From assembly GCA_024762755.1 (NCBI GenBank), contig JANTGX010000184.1:1-5147 (forward strand): a DNA stretch of 5,147 nucleotides, given 5' to 3'. Of this stretch, positions 1 through 5,147 are shown piece by piece. The position numbers and the translations under genes are program-made. Within the stretch, counting starts at the first letter, position 1; every line of letters begins with the position of its first letter. The notes beneath the pieces are model-generated. The model was not told the DNA's origin, made no database searches, and saw only the letters and a program-made list of their open reading frames with translations. Origin of the DNA: Gammaproteobacteria bacterium (lineage in GTDB: Bacteria > Pseudomonadota > Gammaproteobacteria > SZUA-152).

Positions 1-231
1 CCTCCACGAGCATTTTAGGCATGACAATACCCCGCTCGAGCGAACTGTCGACGGCGATACGGCCATAGGATGGGCATTCAGCATACGGCGTAACTCGAGG
101 TACTGACAGAAGACTCGGCTCTTCTTAGTGTAGACGGTATAGGCACATTTTTTTACCAGACATCGTGACGATTATGGAATCGATAGAAAAAAGCAAAGAA
201 CAAGGCAAAAGGAGAATGGAAAGGACGGTGC
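1..231. other. AT-richer flank with no supportable gene
   Basis: This stretch beyond the 3' end of merA differs in composition from the rest of the window. By hand count 44 of 110 bases (40%) are G or C in 121-230 and 67 of 120 (56%) in 1-120, whereas a sampled merA stretch (1201-1260) is 78%. It contains A and T runs (for example seven T at 148-154 and six A at 186-191). Several short frames are open in 1-105 on both strands, but none has a convincing start, family motif or length. On the minus strand an ATG at 22 opens a frame beginning MPKMLVE that runs off the left edge, preceded by a weak G-rich stretch. It could be the start of a leftward gene, but seven codons are too few to identify. 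No tRNA, insertion-sequence end or strong terminator was recognised. Confidence 0.5.
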
Positions 232-261
232 ATGATCAGCACTGCTCGCCTAGTGGCAGGC

Positions 262-1893
262 TCAGCCGGCGCAGCACGACAACTGCAAGACGTCCTTGCG
301 GAAGGTCTGGGCGCAGAGCTTGAGGCCCTCCGCCAGGGTCAGATAGGGGAACAGCCGGTCGGCGAGGTCGTCCACGGTCATGCCGTTGGCGATGGCCAGG
401 GCGGCGGACTGGATGATCTCGCCGCCGGCCTCGGCCAGCACCTGGCAGCCGAGGATTCGGCCGCTGCCCTGCTCCGCCACCAGCTTGATGAAACCGCGCG
501 GATCGAGGTTGGCCAGGGCGCGCGGCAGTTTGTCCAGGCTCAGGCTGCGGCTGTCCACCGCCAGCCCCTGCGCGCGGGCCCGTGCCTCGTCGAGACCGAC
601 GGTGGCCACCTGCGGCTCGGTGAACACCACCACCGGCAGCACTGAGAGATCGAGGGCCACGTCCTCGCCGGTCATGTTGCGTGCGGCGCGGGTGCCGGCG
701 GCAGCGGCCACGTAGACGAACGGGGGCAGGTGGGTGCAATCGCCCACGGCGTAGACGGGTGCCGCGCTGGTGCGCAGGTGGTCGTCGACCACGATGGCGC
801 CACGCGCATCCGCCTCGACGCAGGCGTTCTCCAGCGCCAGCCTGTCCGTGTTGGGCCGGCGTCCGGTGGCCACCAGCAGACGGTCGCCGCGGATCTCGCC
901 CCGACTGGTATCCAACCGGAACTGTTGGCCGTCGTGGCTCACCCGGCGTGTCTCGCAGTCGGGCATCACCGTGATGCCCTCCGCCGCGAAGGCCGCCTGC
1001 AGTCCCTCGCCCAGGGCCGGGTCCTCGTGCGAGAGCAGGCGGCTGCGCGCCAGCACGGTCACCGCCGCGCCCAGGCGGCGGAAGGCCTGCGCCAGCTCGA
1101 GGGCGACCACCGAGCCGCCGAGGACCACGAGGTGCTCCGGCAGCGCCTCGGCCACCAGGGCCTCGGTGGCGGTCCAGTAGGGCGTGTCGGCCAGACCGGG
1201 GATCCCGGGCACGGCCGCACGGGCGCCGGTGGCGATGAGGATGCGGTCGGCCTGCAGCCGTGTCTCGCCGCCGTCGCGCAGGTCCACGTGCAGGGTGGTG
1301 GCGTCCTCGAAACGGGCCCAGCCGCGCAGCAGGGTGATGCCGGGGTTGCTTTCCAGGATGCTCTCGTACTTGGCGTGGCGCAGCTTCTCCACCCAGCCCT
1401 GCTGCTGGGCCACCATGGCCCGGCGGTCGATGCGCGGCAGGTGCCGCTCCACGCCCGCCACCGGGTGATGGGCCTGCAGGTGGGCCACGTGGGCGCCGCG
1501 GATCAGGATCTTCGACGGCACGCAGCCGACGTTGACGCAGGTGCCGCCGATGACCTCGGCGCCCTCGATGAGGGTCACCCGAGCCCCCGCCTCCACCGCA
1601 CGGATGGCGGCGGCGAAGGCGCCGGAACCGCTGCCGATGACGGCGATGTGCAGGCCGTCGCCGCCGGCGGCCTTCGCACTGGGTGCCTCGGGCGCCAGGC
1701 TGGCGCCATAGCCCTTGGCCGTCACCGCGTCGAGCAGTTGCGCATCGGTGACGTCGCCCGCCGTCACCCGGGCGATTCCCTCGGCCAGGGAGACCGAGGC
1801 CACCACGCCGGGCAGGGCATTCAGCGCCGCCTCGGCGCTGCGCGCGCAGTGCTCGCAGGTCATGCCGGTGATGTGCAGGGTCCGCGTGTTCAT
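262..1893 (-). CDS. merA: Mercuric reductase MerA with N-terminal metal-binding domain
   Basis: Cytoplasmic flavoenzyme that reduces Hg(II) to volatile Hg(0) with NADPH, the detoxifying step of mercury resistance. The 543-residue protein starts with a heavy-metal-associated domain (about 1-68) carrying GMTCEHC, with Cys13 and Cys16. An FAD-binding glycine motif follows (GSGSGAFAAA, 87-96), then the redox-active disulfide GGTCVNVGCVPSK (Cys119, Cys124). The NADPH-binding segment is at LGGSVVALELAQ (258-269), and the second FAD motif YAVGDC is at 381-386. The dimerisation domain ends in the diagnostic CCAG tail (Cys540, Cys541), which hands Hg(II) to the partner subunit's active site. Tyr239 (PYW) and Tyr517 (PYLT) correspond by motif to the tyrosines known to matter in Tn501 MerA. 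An in-frame ATG lies four codons upstream (1905), overlapping the merP stop. The ATG at 1893 is preferred because GGAGG sits 5 bases before it. It is last in merTPA, with no clear terminator after it. Confidence 0.97.
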   Translation of the reverse strand: MNTRTLHITGMTCEHCARSAEAALNALPGVVASVSLAEGIARVTAGDVTDAQLLDAVTAKGYGASLAPEAPSAKAAGGDGLHIAVIGSGSGAFAAAIRAVEAGARVTLIEGAEVIGGTCVNVGCVPSKILIRGAHVAHLQAHHPVAGVERHLPRIDRRAMVAQQQGWVEKLRHAKYESILESNPGITLLRGWARFEDATTLHVDLRDGGETRLQADRILIATGARAAVPGIPGLADTPYWTATEALVAEALPEHLVVLGGSVVALELAQAFRRLGAAVTVLARSRLLSHEDPALGEGLQAAFAAEGITVMPDCETRRVSHDGQQFRLDTSRGEIRGDRLLVATGRRPNTDRLALENACVEADARGAIVVDDHLRTSAAPVYAVGDCTHLPPFVYVAAAAGTRAARNMTGEDVALDLSVLPVVVFTEPQVATVGLDEARARAQGLAVDSRSLSLDKLPRALANLDPRGFIKLVAEQGSGRILGCQVLAEAGGEIIQSAALAIANGMTVDDLADRLFPYLTLAEGLKLCAQTFRKDVLQLSCCAG

Positions 1894-1898
1894 CGTGG

Positions 1899-1903
1899 CC
1901 TCC
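1899..1903 (-). promoter_or_regulatory. Ribosome binding site of merA
   Basis: GGAGG read on the minus strand, 5 bases before the ATG at 1893. It lies inside the four extra codons of the alternative upstream ATG (1905), which overlaps the merP stop by one base (TGATG). The site therefore favours initiation at 1893; the overlap still suggests translational coupling of merA to merP. Confidence 0.7.
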
Positions 1904-1904
1904 A

Positions 1905-2192
1905 TCAGGGCTGCGGCCGCGAGGGATAGCCGGCCTGTTCGGTGGCGAAGGTGAGGTCCTCCACGTCCACCGCGGCGGGGTCGAAGGTCACCTTGGCCCA
2001 GCCGATACCGTCGCCCTCATACTTGGCGGTGACGTCTTTCACGCCCTCCACCTGGCGCAGGGCCTTCTTCACGGTGATGGGACACATGTTGCAGGTCATG
2101 TCGTCCACCGCCAGGGTGATGGTCTTCAGTTCGCCGGCCAGGGCCGCGAGGGGCAGCAGGGCGAGGCACAGGATCAGGATCAGTTTGCGCAT
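1905..2192 (-). CDS. merP: Periplasmic mercury-binding protein MerP
   Basis: Small periplasmic protein that captures Hg(II) and passes it to MerT. The 95-residue product has a signal peptide (residues 1-19): a charged MRK start, a leucine/isoleucine-rich core and an Ala-Leu-Ala cleavage motif at 17-19. The remainder is a single heavy-metal-associated fold with the metal-binding motif DMTCNMC (Cys34, Cys37) running straight into PITVKKAL, the sequence that marks MerP. The C-terminal AGYPS is also typical. The usual glycine before MTC is Asp31-Asp32 here, a tolerated variant rather than loss of the site. A GGAGA ribosome binding site (2199-2203) lies 6 bases upstream of the ATG. The gene starts 27 bases after merT and its stop overlaps the first possible merA start, consistent with one transcript. 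Confidence 0.94.
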   Translation of the reverse strand: MRKLILILCLALLPLAALAGELKTITLAVDDMTCNMCPITVKKALRQVEGVKDVTAKYEGDGIGWAKVTFDPAAVDVEDLTFATEQAGYPSRPQP

Positions 2193-2219
2193 GTCGGTTC
2201 TCCGTTTCGTTGCGTGGGT

Positions 2220-2621
2220 TCAGTCGAGCAGCCAGGGGCCGTACCAGGGAAAGGCCATGATCGCCAGCACGGCGACGCTGACCAGCCAGAACATGGCGCG
2301 CTGGCGGCGCAGGTTGCTGGACGTGGCGCAGGGCGCATCCACCGCGCAGGCCTGCGGCACCAGATAGAGCTTGCGGAAGGCCAGGCCCAGCAGCAGCAGG
2401 GTCAGGCCCATCAGGTAGGGGCGGAAGGGCTCCATGGCGCTGAGGCTGCCGATCCACGAGCCGCTGACGCCGAGGGTCAGCAACACCAGCGGGCCGATGC
2501 AGCAGGTGGAGGCGGCGATGCCGGCGACGAGGCTGGCCAGCAGCGTGCCCTTGGACAGGCCCGGCGCCTCCGGTTTGTCGTCCGGCTCGGTGGCAGAAAG
2601 CGGGGTGTCGGTGGGGTGCAT
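2220..2621 (-). CDS. merT: Mercuric ion transporter MerT
   Basis: Inner-membrane protein that imports Hg(II) from MerP and delivers it to MerA. The 133-residue product has three predicted membrane segments (about 26-51, 66-84 and 109-128). The first contains the vicinal pair STCCIGP (Cys40, Cys41) that accepts Hg(II). The loop between helices 2 and 3 holds the second cytoplasmic pair, Cys92 and Cys98 (ACAVDAPC). The segments GVSGSWIGSL and EPFRPY match conserved MerT sequence. The frame is open to an ATG at 2678, but the ATG at 2621 is chosen because GAGGAG lies 6 bases before it and the upstream ATG would sit at or before the expected transcription start of the mer promoter. Even so, the hydrophilic N-terminus (about 24 residues before the membrane) is longer than in the Tn501 protein, which is about 116 residues in total. 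First gene of merTPA. Confidence 0.95.
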   Translation of the reverse strand: MHPTDTPLSATEPDDKPEAPGLSKGTLLASLVAGIAASTCCIGPLVLLTLGVSGSWIGSLSAMEPFRPYLMGLTLLLLGLAFRKLYLVPQACAVDAPCATSSNLRRQRAMFWLVSVAVLAIMAFPWYGPWLLD

Positions 2622-2627
2622 GATTGA

Positions 2628-2633
2628 CTCCTC
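2628..2633 (-). promoter_or_regulatory. Ribosome binding site of merT
   Basis: GAGGAG on the minus strand, 6 bases from the ATG at 2621. It decides the merT start in favour of 2621 over the in-frame ATG at 2678, which lies only 7 bases past the putative -10 element. Confidence 0.75.
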
Positions 2634-2684
2634 TGTCGTTTGCGAACATCGGTCATTCGCAGGTGGATGACCGAGCATGGACAG

Positions 2685-2716
2685 AGCCTAGACGCCGTAC
2701 CCTACAACGGAGTCAA
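2685..2716 (-). promoter_or_regulatory. MerR-type operator and promoter of merTPA
   Basis: Read on the minus strand, a perfect-looking -35 element TTGACT (2716-2711) runs into CCGT, then TGTAGGGT, then ACGG. The interrupted dyad ACTCCGT / ACGGCGT (2713-2707 and 2698-2692, 8 bases apart) has the same half-site spacing as the Tn501/Tn21 mer operator, in which TTGACTCCGT is followed by 8 bases and ACGG. The best -10 is TAGGCT (2690-2685), giving a 20-base spacer; CTAGGC one base earlier would give 19. A spacer this long is the hallmark of MerR-family promoters, where Hg-bound MerR untwists the DNA so that RNA polymerase can open it. The site points toward merT, 64 bases upstream of its start codon. 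No merR gene is adjacent. Family assignment is strong; the ligand (Hg) is inferred from the genes it controls. Confidence 0.85.
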
Positions 2717-2776
2717 GGGGCGGACAGGGAGAGTTAGCCGGTGGGCCATGGGCGGCAGCCGGCAACAGGCGCTGCT

Positions 2777-2792
2777 TGAAGCGGTGGCTTCA
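2777..2792 (-). terminator. Hairpin over the CDF stop codon, possible weak terminator
   Basis: On the minus strand TGAAGC, a CACC loop and GCTTCA form a perfect 6-bp stem whose first three bases are the stop codon of the CDF gene. There is no U-tract after it, so a classical intrinsic terminator is not supported. It could attenuate read-through into mer or protect the 3' end of the upstream transcript. Position at the end of the ABC-CDF operon is the main argument for a role. Confidence 0.3.
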
Positions 2793-4019
2793 GGACGGCC
2801 CCAGATCGTGCCCGGGGTTAGGCGAAGCCGCAGGGTCGGCGGCTGGCGCCTCGATGGCGATACCGGCTGCCGTGAGTAGATCGCGAAGGGCCTCGGGGTC
2901 GCCCTCGCGGGGTTGGAAGTGCACCACGTCCACTCGATTGCGGATGAGCCAGGCAGCGAGCCGCAGGGCCTTGCCGTGGGGGGCATCGCGGAAGGGATTG
3001 TCGAACCAGGTCTCCGCCAGCACCCGGCCCTGCCCATCCACGTCCCGCAGGCGGACGCCGGCCGCGCGACCGAAGGCCGGGGCCGGCGTGCGACGATCCG
3101 CGTCGAGCAGGTCGGCGTGACGGCGGAAGGCCTTGTGCGCCGGTTCGTAGTGCAGCACCACGTTTTCCAGGCGAGGGATCTGCTGGCGGAGCTGGGCGGC
3201 GAGGTCGTCCACCAGACGGTGGGCCTGCTCGAAGCCCTGTGCATCCAGCTCCAGTGTGGCGCGCAGAAACAGGGCGCTGCCGCCGCGACGGATGTGCAGA
3301 TCACGCACCGCCTGCACCGCGGGCACGCGCTCCAGATAGCGCCGCACCTGTTCCTCCTCCGCCTGCGCGGTGGAGGCATCGAGCAGGGACAGCAGGCCGT
3401 CGCGCAGCACCTCATAGGCGCCCTGGAAGATCAGCCCGGCGATGATGACGACGGCCACCTCCTGCGCATAGGGGATGCCCAGCCAGTGGCCGCCGATACC
3501 CACCATCACCACCAGCCCGGCGCCGATGTCGCCCAGCCAGTTGATCACGTCGCTGTTCAGCCCCGGCGAGGCCAGACGCTGCGCGGCGCGCCGTTCCCGC
3601 CAGTAGAAAGCGAACTGCACGACGAGGATGGCGGCCATGAAGACCAGGGTGGCCAGTGGGTTGCCGGGCGCGGATACGCCGCCGTCGACGAACACCGAGC
3701 GCAGGATCTCATAGCCGGCGAACAGCACCACCAGCCCGGCGATCACCGCCGCCATGTCCTCCAACTTGTGCAAGCCGAGGGGGAAGCGCCGCGACTGGTG
3801 CGGGGCGAGGCGCACGGCGGCATAGACCAGTACGGCCCCCAAGACGTCGGACAGACTATGGATGGCGTCGGCCAGCACCACGGTGCTGCCGGAGAACAGT
3901 CCCCAGCCCAGCTTGGCCAAAGCGAGCAGGGCATTGAGGCCGATGGAGCCCAGCATCCAGCGACGCTTCTCCCCCTCGTCGTCTGCGGGGTCGCCTGCGT
4001 GGCTGTCCGGCACCGTCAT
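2790..4019 (-). CDS. Cation diffusion facilitator efflux protein with C-terminal NifX-like domain
   Basis: Probable proton-driven exporter of a divalent metal across the inner membrane. The 409-residue protein has six predicted membrane helices (about 22-205). Helix 2 carries HSLSD (His54, Asp58), half of the conserved CDF metal site. Helix 5 has NWLGD (Asn160, Asp164) where His or Asp normally replaces the Asn. The cytoplasmic dimerisation domain follows (about 215-292), with RDLHIRRGGSALF and the conserved HYEP (His290). Residues about 312-392 are extra: AFGRAAGVRLRDVDGQGRV, then DNPF, HGKALRLAAWL and VDVVHF resemble the dinitrogenase iron-molybdenum cofactor family (NifX/NafY, PF02579). 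Ordinary CDF proteins are about 300 residues, so this is a fusion. The start codon overlaps the ATPase stop (ATGA) and an AGGGGG sequence precedes it by 7 bases, indicating coupled translation. The metal cannot be named; proximity to mer does not prove mercury. Confidence 0.9.
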   Translation of the reverse strand: MTVPDSHAGDPADDEGEKRRWMLGSIGLNALLALAKLGWGLFSGSTVVLADAIHSLSDVLGAVLVYAAVRLAPHQSRRFPLGLHKLEDMAAVIAGLVVLFAGYEILRSVFVDGGVSAPGNPLATLVFMAAILVVQFAFYWRERRAAQRLASPGLNSDVINWLGDIGAGLVVMVGIGGHWLGIPYAQEVAVVIIAGLIFQGAYEVLRDGLLSLLDASTAQAEEEQVRRYLERVPAVQAVRDLHIRRGGSALFLRATLELDAQGFEQAHRLVDDLAAQLRQQIPRLENVVLHYEPAHKAFRRHADLLDADRRTPAPAFGRAAGVRLRDVDGQGRVLAETWFDNPFRDAPHGKALRLAAWLIRNRVDVVHFQPREGDPEALRDLLTAAGIAIEAPAADPAASPNPGHDLGPS

Positions 4020-4738
4020 GTCGCCACCCCCTGCTCGCCTTCTCGCTCACCCTGTTCCTCGTGCAGGACGCCGTCGCGCAGGCGGTAGAGGCGCCGGAAC
4101 AGGGGAATGATACTTTCATCGTGGGTGACGACGATGATGGCCGTGTGGTTCTTTTCCGCCATGTCCTGCAGCAACTGCATGACGACGAGGGCGCGATGGC
4201 TGTCCAGCGGCGCGGTGGGTTCGTCGGCCAGGATCACCGGCGGCCGGTTGGCCAGGGCGCGGGCGATGGCCACGCGTTGCTGCTCGCCGCCGGAGAGCTG
4301 TTCGATGCGCGCCTCGGCGCGATGGGCGATGTCGAGCGTGGCCAGCAGCTCGCGGGCCCGCGCACCGGCCTCGGCGTTTGAGCGCCCCTGCAGCATGGGC
4401 AGGATGGCGATGTTCTCCGTGGCGTCCATGAAGGGGATCAGATACGGGCGCTGGAAGATGAAGCCGATGCGGTCGCGGCGCAGGGTGCGGCGGTCGGCGT
4501 AGTGCCAGCCGCCGTCGTAGATCACCTCGCCGCCGAGGCTGATACGCCCGCCGCTGGGGTCGATGATGGCGCCGAGGCACTGCAGCAGGGTGGTCTTGCC
4601 CGAGCCGCTCGGCCCCAGCAGGCCCACCACTTCACCGGCGCGCACGGTGAGGCTGGCCTCCTTCAGGGCGGTGACGGCGGACGCGCCGCTGCCGTAGGTC
4701 TTGCTGAGGTTTTCTACCAGGATGGCCGGATTGTCCAT
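4016..4738 (-). CDS. ABC transporter ATP-binding protein (MacB/LolD/DevA type)
   Basis: Cytoplasmic ATPase that powers the FtsX-like permease encoded just upstream. All nucleotide-binding elements are present in the 240-residue protein: Walker A GPSGSGKT (42-49), Q-loop FIFQ with Gln96, signature LSGGEQQR (148-155), Walker B VILADE (168-173) and switch His206 in VVTHD. The D-loop region reads EPTAPLD instead of the EPTGNLD common in LolD and MacB; with the IYDGGW and PYLIPFMDATEN stretches, this recalls a proteobacterial subfamily that accompanies HlyD-type adaptor proteins. The length is a single complete domain, with no fused membrane part. It begins 3 bases after the permease stop with GGAGG 7 bases upstream, and its stop overlaps the CDF start. 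Such systems act on substrates at the outer face of the inner membrane or export them with an adaptor; the substrate here is unknown. Confidence 0.93.
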   Translation of the reverse strand: MDNPAILVENLSKTYGSGASAVTALKEASLTVRAGEVVGLLGPSGSGKTTLLQCLGAIIDPSGGRISLGGEVIYDGGWHYADRRTLRRDRIGFIFQRPYLIPFMDATENIAILPMLQGRSNAEAGARARELLATLDIAHRAEARIEQLSGGEQQRVAIARALANRPPVILADEPTAPLDSHRALVVMQLLQDMAEKNHTAIIVVTHDESIIPLFRRLYRLRDGVLHEEQGEREGEQGVAT

Positions 4739-4741
4739 GTC

Positions 4742-5147
4742 TCAGCCTCCAATGGCCGCGCCGGGCGGCACGCGCAAGGCGGCGCGGATGCCGGCGATGC
4801 TGGCCAGCACGCAGATGACCAGAGTAACGACGAGTGCGCGCAGGGTATCTTCCGGCAGCATCACGATGTGCTTGGGGAACAGCGGCGCCCAGTAGGTCAC
4901 GGCCAGCTTGCCGGTGAGGAAACCCACCACCCCCAGGCCCAGGGCCTCCAGCAGGATCATGCGCGAGATGAGCCGGTTGGGCGTGCCGATGAGCTTGAGC
5001 ACGGCGATCTCCTTGAGCTTGGTCTGGGTCATGGAATAGATGGTCAGGGCGATGATGGCGGCGCTGACCACGGTGAGGATGACCAGGAACAGGCCGATCT
5101 GCTTCGAGGCCATGGCGATGAGCTGGCCGATGAGGATGTGCTCCATT
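4742..5147 (-). CDS. FtsX-like ABC transporter permease, C-terminal part
   Basis: Inner-membrane subunit of the ABC transporter whose ATPase follows it. About 134 residues are visible and the frame stays open to the right edge, so the gene is cut by the window; the Met near the edge is probably internal. The visible part is a typical FtsX C-terminal domain with three membrane helices at about 18-39, 62-86 and 103-124 of the fragment. After the first comes the cytoplasmic coupling segment KLKEIAVLKLIGTPNRLI, the ExxxLKxxG pattern that docks on the ATPase. The protein ends RVPPGAAIGG, like the conserved basic/Pro tail of MacB- and DevC-type permeases. Full-length members are about 370-400 residues with a periplasmic domain between helices 1 and 2, which lies outside the window. 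An HlyD-like adaptor gene further upstream would be expected by analogy with DevBCA, but cannot be seen. Confidence 0.88.
   Translation of the reverse strand, partial: MEHILIGQLIAMASKQIGLFLVILTVVSAAIIALTIYSMTQTKLKEIAVLKLIGTPNRLISRMILLEALGLGVVGFLTGKLAVTYWAPLFPKHIVMLPEDTLRALVVTLVICVLASIAGIRAALRVPPGAAIGG

Noticed and set aside
1..104. Short open frames at the left edge on both strands, considered as a broken transposase or merR fragment
   Set aside because: Three overlapping frames are open over this short span, and none shows a helix-turn-helix, DDE or recombinase motif that would favour one.
215..261. Possible intrinsic terminator after merA
   Set aside because: Only 4-bp stems could be formed (for example GCCT/AGGC around 250-261, minus strand) and T-rich stretches are scattered and not adjacent to them, so no terminator is called.
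730..1929. A 399-codon plus-strand open frame opposite merA
   Set aside because: It is antisense to a certain merA gene, has low-complexity Gly/Ala/His/Gln/Arg-rich translation and no family motif. Long antisense frames are expected in very GC-rich coding DNA.
2017..2649. A 210-codon minus-strand frame overlapping merT and merP
   Set aside because: It is out of frame with two well-supported genes and its translation is Arg/Pro/His-rich shadow sequence.
2716..2765. Second hairpin (GCCGG/CCGGC) between the CDF stop and the mer promoter
   Set aside because: The stem is only 5 bp with a loop of about 16 bases in very GC-rich DNA and no U-tract follows.
2913..4088. A 391-codon plus-strand open frame opposite the CDF gene
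   Set aside because: It is a shadow of the CDF and ATPase genes, with histidine/glutamine-rich composition and no recognisable domain or ribosome binding site.
1..5147. CRISPR array, tRNA, rRNA, integron attC site or insertion-sequence ends
   Set aside because: No spaced direct repeats, tRNA-like cloverleaf, rRNA segment or terminal inverted repeats were recognised by eye on either strand.

Overview
The window is a compact heavy-metal handling region from a high-GC bacterium, most likely a proteobacterium (probably gamma). That assignment is inferred from GC content, codon bias and the style of the mer proteins; no rRNA or marker gene is present to prove it. All five recognisable genes lie on the minus strand, so in transcription order the window reads from right to left. 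Most other long reading frames are GC-rich shadows of these five.

Right half (transcribed first): the C-terminal part of an FtsX-like ABC permease, cut by the right window edge, is followed 3 bases later by its MacB/LolD/DevA-type ATPase. A four-base ATGA overlap then leads into a cation diffusion facilitator (CDF) efflux protein. The tight spacing indicates one operon. The CDF protein carries an extra C-terminal domain resembling the dinitrogenase iron-molybdenum cofactor (NifX/NafY-like) fold, and its fifth membrane helix has NxxxD at the expected metal site. A small perfect hairpin overlaps the CDF stop codon.

Middle: about 170 bases separate the CDF stop from the merT start. They contain a recognisable MerR-type operator/promoter (TTGACTCCGT...ACGG with a long spacer) reading toward merT. 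No merR lies next to it on either strand, so the regulator must be encoded outside the window or elsewhere in the genome.

Left half: a minimal mercury-resistance operon, merT-merP-merA. MerP is a periplasmic Hg(II) scavenger, MerT an inner-membrane Hg(II) importer, and MerA the cytoplasmic mercuric reductase that makes volatile Hg(0). Every cysteine pair expected for relaying Hg(II) is present. No merC, merD, merE or merB is visible.

Left edge: after merA the composition falls to about 40% GC (positions 121-230) and no gene can be supported. This could be the boundary of the resistance module or the promoter side of a neighbouring gene running off the edge.

Most of this is known biology. 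The points of interest are the mer operator without an adjacent regulator, the CDF-NifX-like fusion with an atypical metal site, and its coupling to an ABC exporter operon directly upstream of mer.
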